A DNA stretch of 8,089 nt from CAZXPA01 sp964642485 (GTDB taxonomy: Bacteria > Patescibacteriota > Patescibacteriia > UBA2591 > UBA6264): contig CAZXPA010000028.1 of the NCBI GenBank assembly GCA_964642485.1, forward strand, positions 1-8,089, written 5' to 3'. The position numbers and the translations under genes are program-made. Positions 1 through 6,020 of this stretch are shown here, piece by piece. The notes below the pieces were generated by a model. It saw only the letters and a program-made list of their open reading frames with translations, had not been told where the DNA came from and ran no database searches. Numbering within the stretch: position 1 is the first letter of the stretch; the number at the start of each line of letters is the position of its first letter.

Positions 1-16
1 AATACTTTTTTTATCA

Positions 17-1456
17 TTATTTATTTTTTTTAATAATATTAATTATACCCTTATCTGCATCTACCTCGACTAAATCCCCATCTTTAAAGATCTTTGTAGC
101 CATCCGCAGTCCTACAATACATGGTTTTTCCAACTCTCGGGAAATTATAGACACATGAGTTGTTATTCCTCCTTCTTCTGCAACAATCGCAACTGCCTTG
201 TTTATTACATCAATGTAATCCGGGCTTGTGTTTATAACAATAAGAACGTCTCCCTTGTTTACTCTTTTAAAATCAGAACAACCGACCACTATTTTTGCTT
301 TGCCCTTAGCAATTCCTTCTGAGGCAATTCTGCCCTTAAACTCTTTGGTGTCTTTAATTTGATTCTTTAACAGTCCTTTTTTAAAAATATCTGCTTCCTT
401 GCCAACTAATATTTTGAATTCTCCGGGCATAGCAAGTATTACATTACTCTTGCTCCTCTTTTTAACGAGATTGTGGTCAACTTTCCCCCTGTATGCTAAC
501 GCCCTAACTTCTTCATGCGTTAAATCTTTGATAAATTCTTTGTCTTTTCCAATAGCATCTGCTATCGCCTCAAATAATTTTTCAGCGTGGTATGCAATTA
601 TGTTTAAACATTCCTTTTTATAATCTTTTAAATATGATATTTTATTTGCGAAAATTATAAAACCTCTTTGCTTTTCAGAAAGTTTATTGAAAAACTCTTT
701 TTTTCTTTTTAATAGTTCTTTTTCTCGTGTAATAATTTCTGCCAGCTGCTCTTTAGGATTCTTTTTTACTAATTTCTTAATTTCTTTAATATAATAATTC
801 TCTGTTCTCGGTTTTTCATCAACATAACCCATGCTTGTCCAACAAAACTTTCGGCATATTGTTCTTATTTTTTCTTTGAAATTTGTACCCTTCAAATCAA
901 TTTTTCTATTAAGAACAGCTAATGCCAATTCCAATGTTGCTATTTTTTCTTTTAAAGAAAATGATTTCTCGTTAGCGTACGATGCAAATCTTAAAACAAT
1001 ATCAATGTTTTCAAAATCGCGAAATTTCTGCTTTATCTTTAAAATTATACCTCTATCAAGATTTCTTAAAAAACCTGATGTACGCATGATATTTTCAAAC
1101 TCTTGTAAATAGAATTTGTGTAATTTAACTAGTTCATCTACATTATTTTTATTAAAGGATTTCAATTTTTTAACAACTAGCTCTTTCTTTATGGTAAGAT
1201 ATTCTTTCATTTCTTTTGCAAGCCTGGGCTTCTTTACTGCTTTATTAAGAATGTTTTCATATTCTCCTTCATCACCTGCTATAAAATACCAATTTGAGAG
1301 ATGATTGTCATAAGTACCTATTATTTTAATATACAATGGCCATTTATGTCCCTTTTTTGAATACATGTGAATCATTGCATAATGGGCGTAAAAATACGCC
1401 TTTCTTCCCCCTTCGAATAATACTGGCAAACTCTTAAATTGTTTATCAATAGCCAT
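17..1456 (-). CDS. PEP-utilizing-enzyme swivel (phosphohistidine) domain protein with helical N-terminal region, 479 aa
   Basis: The C-terminal part, about residues 374-479, is a PEP-utilizers mobile domain. It has the G-x-A-x-x-G start (GRIASEGIAKG), the TSPDY segment, and the active-site loop EEGGITTH with the predicted phospho-accepting His at residue 434 (codon 155-157). Residues 1-373 are mostly helical and lysine-rich, and they resemble the front regions of the proteins at 4486-5928 and 6021-7568: a KFCW...Y...YYIKEI segment at about 203-226 and an LTHEEVRAL segment before the swivel. I place this region as analogous to the substrate-binding domain of rifampin phosphotransferase, by inference. 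There is no ATP-grasp and no TIM barrel, so it needs a partner, most likely the ATP-grasp gene that ends one base upstream (TAA-T-ATG). The ATG at 1456 is preferred over a TTG at 1552, which would intrude 95 bases into the conserved end of that gene. Oddities: HVSIIS and RELEKPC replace the HAAI(I/V)S and REL(G/N)IPC seen in most paralogs. No clear Shine-Dalgarno is visible, so translational coupling is likely. Confidence 0.86.
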   Translation of the reverse strand: MAIDKQFKSLPVLFEGGRKAYFYAHYAMIHMYSKKGHKWPLYIKIIGTYDNHLSNWYFIAGDEGEYENILNKAVKKPRLAKEMKEYLTIKKELVVKKLKSFNKNNVDELVKLHKFYLQEFENIMRTSGFLRNLDRGIILKIKQKFRDFENIDIVLRFASYANEKSFSLKEKIATLELALAVLNRKIDLKGTNFKEKIRTICRKFCWTSMGYVDEKPRTENYYIKEIKKLVKKNPKEQLAEIITREKELLKRKKEFFNKLSEKQRGFIIFANKISYLKDYKKECLNIIAYHAEKLFEAIADAIGKDKEFIKDLTHEEVRALAYRGKVDHNLVKKRSKSNVILAMPGEFKILVGKEADIFKKGLLKNQIKDTKEFKGRIASEGIAKGKAKIVVGCSDFKRVNKGDVLIVINTSPDYIDVINKAVAIVAEEGGITTHVSIISRELEKPCIVGLRMATKIFKDGDLVEVDADKGIINIIKKNK

Positions 1457-1457
1457 A

Positions 1458-2399
1458 TTACAATGTAGTGATAGGTCTACTTTGGGTAATGTATAACTTC
1501 CCCTTAGAAAAAGCCCATTCAATATCCTGGGGTGATTTATAATGTTTTTCAATGTTCTTGGCTATTTTAGCTAATTTAATAATATCTGAATTTTTTAATT
1601 TTTGCTTGGATTGTTTTGCTTTGGGCACTGTAATGTTTTGATTCTTATTTTTCACCCATTTAATCTTTTTCTCCTGCTGATTAATATTAATATCTAAAAT
1701 AGTTAAAGAATCTTTTTCAACCACATAAGCATCAGGGGTGATTATACCGCCAACAATTGCCTCGCCCAAACCATAACCAGCTTCAATGATCATTTGGTTT
1801 TTACTTTTGGTAATTGGGTGAACAGTAAAACAAATTCCTGAAACTTGTGATTGAATCATTTTTTGGACCGCCACCGCCACCGAAACCTTTCGGCGATGAA
1901 GTTTGCGTTCTACGCGATAAAACAACGCTCGGGGAGTATAAAGAGAGGCCCAACATTTTTTAACATTTTGTAAAATAGTCTTTTGAGTAGTATTTAAATA
2001 ACTTTCTAATTCTCCGGCCCAAGAATCAATTTTAGAATCTTCGGCTGTAGCTGAACTGCGCACGGCCACATATTTTGCTTTTAGCTTTTGAAGGCTCTTG
2101 AGGATTTCTTGCTGTAAAGATCTGGGTATTTTACCCTTTAAAATCAAAGCGCGAATAATTTCTGAGTTTTCTTCAACATTTTCAATATCTTTAATATTAA
2201 TTCTTTTCCACATCGCATTAATTTCCACATTGATATCAGTAGCCTTTAAATATTCCTCAAAAGCCGAAGAAATAATAACAAATCCTCCCGGGACAGCAAA
2301 CTTGGCTTTGGTCATTTCACCTAAAGAAGCACCTTTGCCCCCGACCAAATTAACATCTTTGCTTGAAATTTGATTAAAATGTTTTATAAAATTATTCAT
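1458..2399 (-). CDS. Stand-alone ATP-grasp domain of the PEP synthase / PPDK N-terminal family (PPDK_N)
   Basis: This 313-aa protein is one complete PPDK_N domain and nothing else. Visible family motifs in order are LVGGKGASLGEM (about 18-29), VPGGFVI (about 36-42), VAVRSSATAEDS (111-122) with the nucleotide-binding Arg, WAGELESYLN (about 127-136), CWASLYTPRALFYR (about 149-162), the FTVHP strand (about 191-195), GYGLGEAIVGG (about 208-218), SPQDIEWA (about 289-296) and the terminal QSRPITTL. In PEP synthase, PPDK and rifampin phosphotransferase this domain uses ATP to phosphorylate a histidine on a separate swivel domain, releasing AMP. In those enzymes the chain continues into further domains, but here it stops right after QSRPITTL. 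The partner swivel would be supplied in trans, most simply by the gene starting one base later, and perhaps by the other swivel proteins in the window. The ATG at 2399 fits the usual domain start. No strong ribosome-binding site is visible, and a possible promoter lies 29-56 bases upstream. Confidence 0.95.
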   Translation of the reverse strand: MNNFIKHFNQISSKDVNLVGGKGASLGEMTKAKFAVPGGFVIISSAFEEYLKATDINVEINAMWKRINIKDIENVEENSEIIRALILKGKIPRSLQQEILKSLQKLKAKYVAVRSSATAEDSKIDSWAGELESYLNTTQKTILQNVKKCWASLYTPRALFYRVERKLHRRKVSVAVAVQKMIQSQVSGICFTVHPITKSKNQMIIEAGYGLGEAIVGGIITPDAYVVEKDSLTILDININQQEKKIKWVKNKNQNITVPKAKQSKQKLKNSDIIKLAKIAKNIEKHYKSPQDIEWAFSKGKLYITQSRPITTL

Positions 2400-2408
2400 A
2401 ATTTTTTG

Positions 2409-2477
2409 TTATTTCTTAATAATATTAATTATACCATGTGCAATATCAACCTCAACTACACTTTCGTCTTTTAAGAC
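2409..2477 (-). pseudogene. Remnant of a swivel-domain C-terminus (last 22 codons)
   Basis: The spacer between the phosphatase gene and the ATP-grasp gene reads, in one frame to a TAA, KDESVVEVDIAHGIINI preceded by VL and followed by IKK. The end of the protein at 17-1456 reads KDGDLVEVDADKGIINI followed by IKK, so the last beta-strands of a swivel domain are plainly recognisable. Nineteen bases are identical in the two places (taataatattaattatacc at 31-49 and 2417-2435). The frame is closed by a TAA at 2478-2480 and the catalytic loop is absent, so this is the tail of a lost paralog whose 5' part was deleted or replaced, apparently where the phosphatase gene now ends. Confidence 0.8.
2428..2455 (-). 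promoter_or_regulatory. Possible sigma70-type promoter for the ATP-grasp gene
   Basis: On the minus strand there is a perfect TATAAT (2428-2433) with an extended -10 TG (TGGTATAAT), and a TTGAGG -35-like hexamer (2450-2455) at a spacing of 16 bases. A start about 7 bases downstream of the -10 would leave a leader of roughly 20 bases before the ATG at 2399. The TATAAT falls within codons of the decayed swivel tail. AT-rich DNA yields such boxes by chance, so this is a candidate only. It would let the ATP-grasp/swivel pair be transcribed independently of the upstream genes. Confidence 0.35.
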
Positions 2478-2491
2478 TTATGTAAACAAGT

Positions 2492-3328
2492 TTATTCCTT
2501 TTCTTGCTTTTTTTGTTGACGAAACCTGGACAATCTACGCAGTTCATCAACATCAACATTGTACTTTTTGCCGCGAAAACTCAAATCTGCAGAAAGCTTA
2601 CCCTGCTCATCTGTTTTTACATGGACCTCAAATCCTTCAGCCATTTTAAATGTTCCGCCCATTTTTTCAACTAAACTTTCTCCTTGTGGGTTAATCGGAT
2701 CTTCTTCAATCTGCTCTTTTAAAAATTCAGCAATAAAAACATCAAGAGTTGGTGAATGAGATGCGTCGGCTAAATTAACTTTTGAACCTGATTTTAATCT
2801 ACCAATTGTTCTAATTTGAAGTAATAAAACCTCAGCTACTCGACTGGCCATTTCTTTTGGTGAAAGAGTGGTTTTATCTGGTCTTTTTTCTCCAAAAGCT
2901 AAATAAGTTTCAAGAAACTTATTAGCACTTTGTTTAAATGTGGACTCCGGCCCTAACATCCTTACAAACCATTGGGGCATTCGTCCTTTTTCAGCAAAAC
3001 TTAAGCCCTCTCTTACCCGACTTTTATATTTTTCCCCAGTTAATTTTTCTCCTGTATTAGGATCTTCTACCTTTTTATTAGCTAAAGTGTTAGCCGTTTC
3101 TCTGGCCATATCTTGAGCTCTTTGAACAGGACTGCCATAATCTTTGGCAATTATCCCAACTCTTTCAGTCACTTCACCTATTTCTCGAGCTTGCCCAAAT
3201 CCTTCAGGAGCTAATTCACCTTCAGGAGTCTTTTTTCCGTGGCGAAAAACTGAAATTATCCCCTCATTATTAGGGCTATATTTTCTTTCACTCTCTGAAA
3301 TTATTTTTTCAAATTTTGCTTCTGCCAT
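2492..3328 (-). CDS. Histidine phosphatase superfamily (phosphoglycerate-mutase-like) protein, 278 aa
   Basis: The N-terminal half carries the branch-1 histidine phosphatase signature: ISVFRHGKKTPEG with R29-H30-G31 (His30 the predicted phospho-accepting residue), followed by LAPEGFGQAREIG. A second phosphate-pocket arginine lies in SPVQRAQD (Arg70), and a distal catalytic-type histidine in ADASHSPT (His191). Members remove phosphate from sugars, small molecules, proteins or phosphohistidine through a phospho-His intermediate. The substrate cannot be read from the sequence. At 278 aa it is longer than minimal members such as SixA. The extra length includes an insert (about 85-160) and a charged tail after about 205 ending in a Lys/Gln/Glu-rich stretch. 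No signal peptide or membrane segment is evident, so it is probably cytoplasmic. It lies between an unknown gene and the decayed swivel tail in the same transcription direction, which makes a role in the phosphotransfer system possible but unproven. The ATG at 3328 lacks a clear Shine-Dalgarno. Confidence 0.88.
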   Translation of the reverse strand: MAEAKFEKIISESERKYSPNNEGIISVFRHGKKTPEGELAPEGFGQAREIGEVTERVGIIAKDYGSPVQRAQDMARETANTLANKKVEDPNTGEKLTGEKYKSRVREGLSFAEKGRMPQWFVRMLGPESTFKQSANKFLETYLAFGEKRPDKTTLSPKEMASRVAEVLLLQIRTIGRLKSGSKVNLADASHSPTLDVFIAEFLKEQIEEDPINPQGESLVEKMGGTFKMAEGFEVHVKTDEQGKLSADLSFRGKKYNVDVDELRRLSRFRQQKKQEKE

Positions 3329-3362
3329 ATTTTTTTTAATTAATATTTATCTATTAAGATTA

Positions 3363-3368
3363 ATTATA
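3363..3368 (-). promoter_or_regulatory. Possible extended -10 element upstream of the phosphatase gene
   Basis: The minus strand reads TGATATAAT, a perfect TATAAT with an extended -10 TG, 34 bases before the ATG at 3328 and just after the stop of the gene at 3373-4473. The best -35-like match (TTGAAA) is 19 bases upstream, a poor spacing. The 44-base spacer is the longest between adjacent intact genes apart from the two spacers holding decayed swivel tails, which is consistent with a separate start for the phosphatase gene. The surrounding DNA is extremely AT-rich, so chance is a serious alternative. Confidence 0.25.
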
Positions 3369-3372
3369 TCAA

Positions 3373-4473
3373 TTACTTATATAAATCTTTCAACCAATAT
3401 ACATCAAACTTCGGACTTGTAACATACTGTTTAAAACTTGGGAATTTATCTAACTCAAATCTATCTGAGATATGTTTGTTTTTTATAATCTTCTCGTTTA
3501 TGGCTCTTATCATCTGCTTGGTTGGCTGCCAATCCATTTTTGCTAATTTAAAAAAGTCAAAAAATTGATAGCATTCCCATTCTAAAACCCTCTTTTTAGC
3601 CTCTTTTTTTGATAAGCCATCGTAGAGTAAAGATTGTTTTGTGGCCGCTTTTACAAAATAATCGCTAAGAGCTTTTATTTCGTTTAAATTGTTGCGATAT
3701 TTGCCGTTTATCATTATTGCATAAGCGACTAAATTATTAATTAAATCCCCTTGATAAATTGAATGCATGCCTATAAGCTCGCACTTAAATTTTACATTTT
3801 TGTAGACCTGAAAAACTTTTACATCTTTATGTTTTAGCTGCGCTATTTCAGGCCACAATTCAACCGGTCTTATTTTAGGAAAATGTTTAATCAAAAAAAT
3901 GGTATTCTTTCCAAATTTCCTAAAGGCATTATAAGGTCCATAAATCTCATGTGAATCTTGAGGAAAAAAATCTCCGTACAAAGCAAAGACCAGAGAAGAT
4001 AAACTGTTGTAGAGCTTTCCCATTTCTCGCGCTTTTTCACTGTTAGCAAACTGCCAGTTAATTTCATTTAAAAAACCCTCAATTTCTTGACGAGTATGCC
4101 CGATATTACTTTTATAAGCAAAAATATCTTTCTTTGTCATGTATTTTAAAACCTCTACGAAAAGTTCTACAATTTCTTTGAATTGTTCTTTATTTTTTAA
4201 CCTGGTATTTTGATACTCCCAAATCAACCAACAAAGAGCAACTCTCAACGTAGATGAACAAGAAAAACTTTTTGCTATGTCTTGAATTGAACACTTTTGC
4301 GTCTGAATACTCTTAATAGCCTTATAAATTTTTACTGAAAATGAGCCATTCAATAAAGCTATTAAAGAAATAGCATCTACAGGCCCCCAGCTTATAGGAA
4401 GCATTTTTACAAAAGAATCATGAACTGACTTCGCATATTCATCTATCCATTGTGGGTATTTTTTACTACTCAT
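3373..4473 (-). CDS. Uncharacterised protein, 366 aa, next to swivel-domain genes
   Basis: I recognise no named domain. The protein looks soluble and mostly helical, rich in aromatic and charged residues, without a signal peptide or clear membrane helix. Residues about 75-110 (QKCSIQDIAKSFSCSS onward) could form a small helix-turn-helix-like bundle, but this is weak. The middle part is dense in aromatic, Gly and Pro residues and looks like a conserved core: HEIYGPYNAFRKFGKNT, PVELWPEI, VYKNVKFKCELIGMHS and YQGDLINNL. It carries neither the GGxTxH loop of the swivel domains nor ATP-grasp motifs. The start ATG at 4473 comes 12 bases after the stop of the swivel gene upstream, with no Shine-Dalgarno, so it is probably co-transcribed and coupled. 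Its place between a swivel protein and the phosphatase suggests an accessory or acceptor role, by context only. Confidence 0.8.
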   Translation of the reverse strand: MSSKKYPQWIDEYAKSVHDSFVKMLPISWGPVDAISLIALLNGSFSVKIYKAIKSIQTQKCSIQDIAKSFSCSSTLRVALCWLIWEYQNTRLKNKEQFKEIVELFVEVLKYMTKKDIFAYKSNIGHTRQEIEGFLNEINWQFANSEKAREMGKLYNSLSSLVFALYGDFFPQDSHEIYGPYNAFRKFGKNTIFLIKHFPKIRPVELWPEIAQLKHKDVKVFQVYKNVKFKCELIGMHSIYQGDLINNLVAYAIMINGKYRNNLNEIKALSDYFVKAATKQSLLYDGLSKKEAKKRVLEWECYQFFDFFKLAKMDWQPTKQMIRAINEKIIKNKHISDRFELDKFPSFKQYVTSPKFDVYWLKDLYK

Positions 4474-4485
4474 GGTATTTAAAAA

Positions 4486-5928
4486 TTATAATAAATAGAC
4501 CTCTCCTTTTGTTCCGTTTACTTTTACTTTCATTCCATCTTTAAGAATTTGTGTTGCGGTTTTTGTTGCCACCACACAAGGAATGCCAAGCTCGCGGGAG
4601 ATAATAGCTGGATGAGAAGTTATTCCACCTTTATCAGTTACTATTGCCGCTGCTTTATTCATGGCCACAACATAGTCGGGCGAAGTCATTGGCGCAACTA
4701 AAATTTCTCCCTTTTTCATTTTATTAACATTACGAGGAGTTAATAAGATTCTTGCCCTGCCTTTTACCTTACCGCAACCAGTACTAACAACCAGGCCACC
4801 TATTGTTCCTGATTGTTTGTCTATTTTTTTTGTTAAAAATGGCTTAATTAAATCTTTTTCTTTTTTTCCACCCTTATAGGTTAACATATCTTTATAATAA
4901 TGAACTAAAACAAACTTCTTTCTTTTGGTTATCTTTTTAAAAAAAACTTTTTTATTGTTCCTTAACAACTTAATAATCTCTGTCGGCCAATAAAATCTTA
5001 AATCAGAAAAATTAACTTTTTTCCTTTTAGAGATTTCTTTTAAAAATAAATCAATGTAATGATTGACAATAAAAATATCTTTTTTTCTTGAATCCTGCCA
5101 CCAAATTGAATAAGAAAGTCTTTTTGCTATTTTAGTAGTCCTTCTGTCAAGCTTGTATTTTTTAATAATAAATCTTGCTTCAGCAAGTGTTTTTTTTGGT
5201 AAATTCTTTATCTTATTTATCTTTGACCCCGCTCTTTTTATCCCTGACAATACTTCTTTAAAATAATCTGCTTTTAATTGTCTTTGTTCAAAATAACTGT
5301 TTCTAATCCAAAAATATTTTTGAGCATGTTTCTCTAATAATTGATTAAATCTCTTTGATCGATAATGTTCTTTTAATCTTAATAAATCTAGTTCTTCTTG
5401 TTGATAAAAAGACAAACCTTGCGGAGCTGATAATTTCTCTAAGACAAAAATAAACTCTTTTTGATTTTTAATCTTTTTAGACAATCTTCCCCTAAGAATC
5501 TCTTCCCCGCCTAAATTAGCTAATTCTGGCACTAATCCAACGCCCCAAAAATCAAGATACAACTTCTGCCACTGACAAAAGGCTTTGTTTAAATCTTTAT
5601 CACTTAATAAGCTTAAATATTTTTTTGAAATCTTTGCCTGAAAATTTTTTAATTCATTTAAGGCTTTTTGATAATCAGCTTTAACTTTTTTAAAATTCTC
5701 ATCATTTAAAATCCAGGTCTGAAAATGTTTTTTCCCGGCCGCCCTGACATTCTGATTATGAGAAACAAAAGTCATTTTGTCTTTAATAAAATAAAACAAA
5801 ACCTCAGGCCAGTGGTATTTATAATAACGGGGTAAGCGCCGGGCAATAGCAATCATGAAATAAGAAACATAAATTGGCCGACCGTCAATCGGCCCCCAAA
5901 TCCAAAGTTTTTTTTGTGGATTAATCAT
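4486..5928 (-). CDS. PEP-utilizing-enzyme swivel domain protein with helical N-terminal region, 480 aa
   Basis: Residues about 376-480 form a swivel domain: KVKGRARILLTP, GEILVAPMTSPDYV, then DKGGITSHPAIISRELGIPC with the predicted phospho-accepting His439 (codon 4612-4614), and a final strand ending KGEVYLL. The front region starts with a Trp-rich segment (WIWGPIDGRP, about 9-18). It then has a long helical region with SAPQGLSFYQQEE (about 167-179), QKYFWIRNSY followed by DYFKEV (about 203-226), and IFIVNHYIDLF nearer the swivel. These segments can be matched by eye to the proteins at 17-1456 and 6021-7568, although overall similarity is low. No ATP-grasp or TIM-barrel domain is present, so the ATP-grasp protein at 1458-2399 is a candidate phosphate donor. 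The ATG at 5928 has a canonical AGGAG 7 bases upstream, the best ribosome-binding site in the window. Differences from its paralogs include Pro after the catalytic His and VVATKTA instead of the common V(V/I)GTKxA. Confidence 0.88.
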   Translation of the reverse strand: MINPQKKLWIWGPIDGRPIYVSYFMIAIARRLPRYYKYHWPEVLFYFIKDKMTFVSHNQNVRAAGKKHFQTWILNDENFKKVKADYQKALNELKNFQAKISKKYLSLLSDKDLNKAFCQWQKLYLDFWGVGLVPELANLGGEEILRGRLSKKIKNQKEFIFVLEKLSAPQGLSFYQQEELDLLRLKEHYRSKRFNQLLEKHAQKYFWIRNSYFEQRQLKADYFKEVLSGIKRAGSKINKIKNLPKKTLAEARFIIKKYKLDRRTTKIAKRLSYSIWWQDSRKKDIFIVNHYIDLFLKEISKRKKVNFSDLRFYWPTEIIKLLRNNKKVFFKKITKRKKFVLVHYYKDMLTYKGGKKEKDLIKPFLTKKIDKQSGTIGGLVVSTGCGKVKGRARILLTPRNVNKMKKGEILVAPMTSPDYVVAMNKAAAIVTDKGGITSHPAIISRELGIPCVVATKTATQILKDGMKVKVNGTKGEVYLL

Positions 5929-5931
5929 TTT

Positions 5932-5982
5932 TTATCTCCTTATTTTAACAACCCCATGATGAGCTCTAATTTCTACTGAATC
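5932..5982 (-). pseudogene. Remnant of a swivel-domain C-terminus (last 16 codons)
   Basis: In one frame this spacer reads DSVEIRAHHGVVKIRR then TAA. The end of the intact upstream protein reads DLVEVDANKGIVRIIK. The two align without gaps, with identical D, V, E, A, G, V and I and several conservative changes, which is the signature of the last strands of a swivel domain. The similarity stops at a GC-rich hairpin (5985-6010), and the frame meets a TGA within it. The catalytic loop is missing, so this is a non-functional tail of a lost paralog rather than a gene. The match is short, but it recurs in the same position (just before another gene of this family) as the remnant at 2409-2477. Confidence 0.68.
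5936..5940 (-). promoter_or_regulatory. Shine-Dalgarno AGGAG for the gene at 4486-5928
   Basis: The minus strand reads AAGGAGATAAAAA directly before the ATG at 5928, putting AGGAG at a 7-base spacing. It fixes this start. The same bases are the final codons (AGG AGA TAA) of the decayed swivel tail, so the site was probably once part of an upstream coding sequence coupled to this gene. Confidence 0.8.
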
Positions 5983-5984
5983 GC

Positions 5985-6010
5985 TCCGCCTTCACCAGGG
6001 CTTCGGCGGA
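5985..6010. repeat. GC-rich imperfect inverted repeat (hairpin element)
   Basis: The plus strand reads tccgcc, then a 14-base interior (ttcaccagggcttc), then ggcgga, giving a 6-bp GC-rich stem. It stands out sharply from its AT-rich surroundings. It lies between the stop of the gene at 6021-7568 and the decayed swivel tail, exactly where the tail's similarity ends. No T-run follows on either strand, so it is not a standard intrinsic terminator. A REP-like dispersed repeat, or an mRNA 3'-end stabilising hairpin, are the likelier readings. No second copy occurs in this window. Confidence 0.55.
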
Positions 6011-6020
6011 CAAACATCTT

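Noticed and set aside
399..1304. Plus-strand open frames at 399-623, 831-1112 and 1116-1304
   Set aside because: They lie antisense to a well-supported gene, have no recognisable motifs, and read like reverse-strand shadows of Lys/Ile-rich codons.
1457..1552. TTG start at 1552 giving a 511-aa protein
   Set aside because: It would overlap the conserved end (DIEWA...QSRPITTL) of the ATP-grasp gene by 95 bases. The ATG at 1456 gives a normal one-base gap and no domain is lost.
17..2399. Calling the ATP-grasp gene and its neighbour a split PEP synthase (ppsA) or PPDK
   Set aside because: The C-terminal PEP/pyruvate-binding TIM barrel that defines those enzymes is absent from both genes and from the rest of the window.
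2466..2477. Short inverted repeat gtcttttaagac as an operator or terminator
   Set aside because: The loop would be only two bases, and the bases are explained as VLKD codons of the decayed swivel tail.
3351..3372. Third swivel-tail remnant (DIINLNR then stop) between the unknown gene and the phosphatase gene
   Set aside because: Only about seven AT-rich codons resemble the GIINIIKK ending. Without the VEV-D-x-x-x-G part, chance cannot be excluded.
4400..5910. Homology between WGPVD in the unknown protein and WGPID in the neighbouring swivel protein
   Set aside because: It is a five-residue match in otherwise unalignable sequences, so it was judged coincidental.
5985..6010. Intrinsic terminator after the gene at 6021-7568
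   Set aside because: The stem is GC-rich but there is no following T-run on the minus strand, and the next gene is close and has a strong ribosome site.
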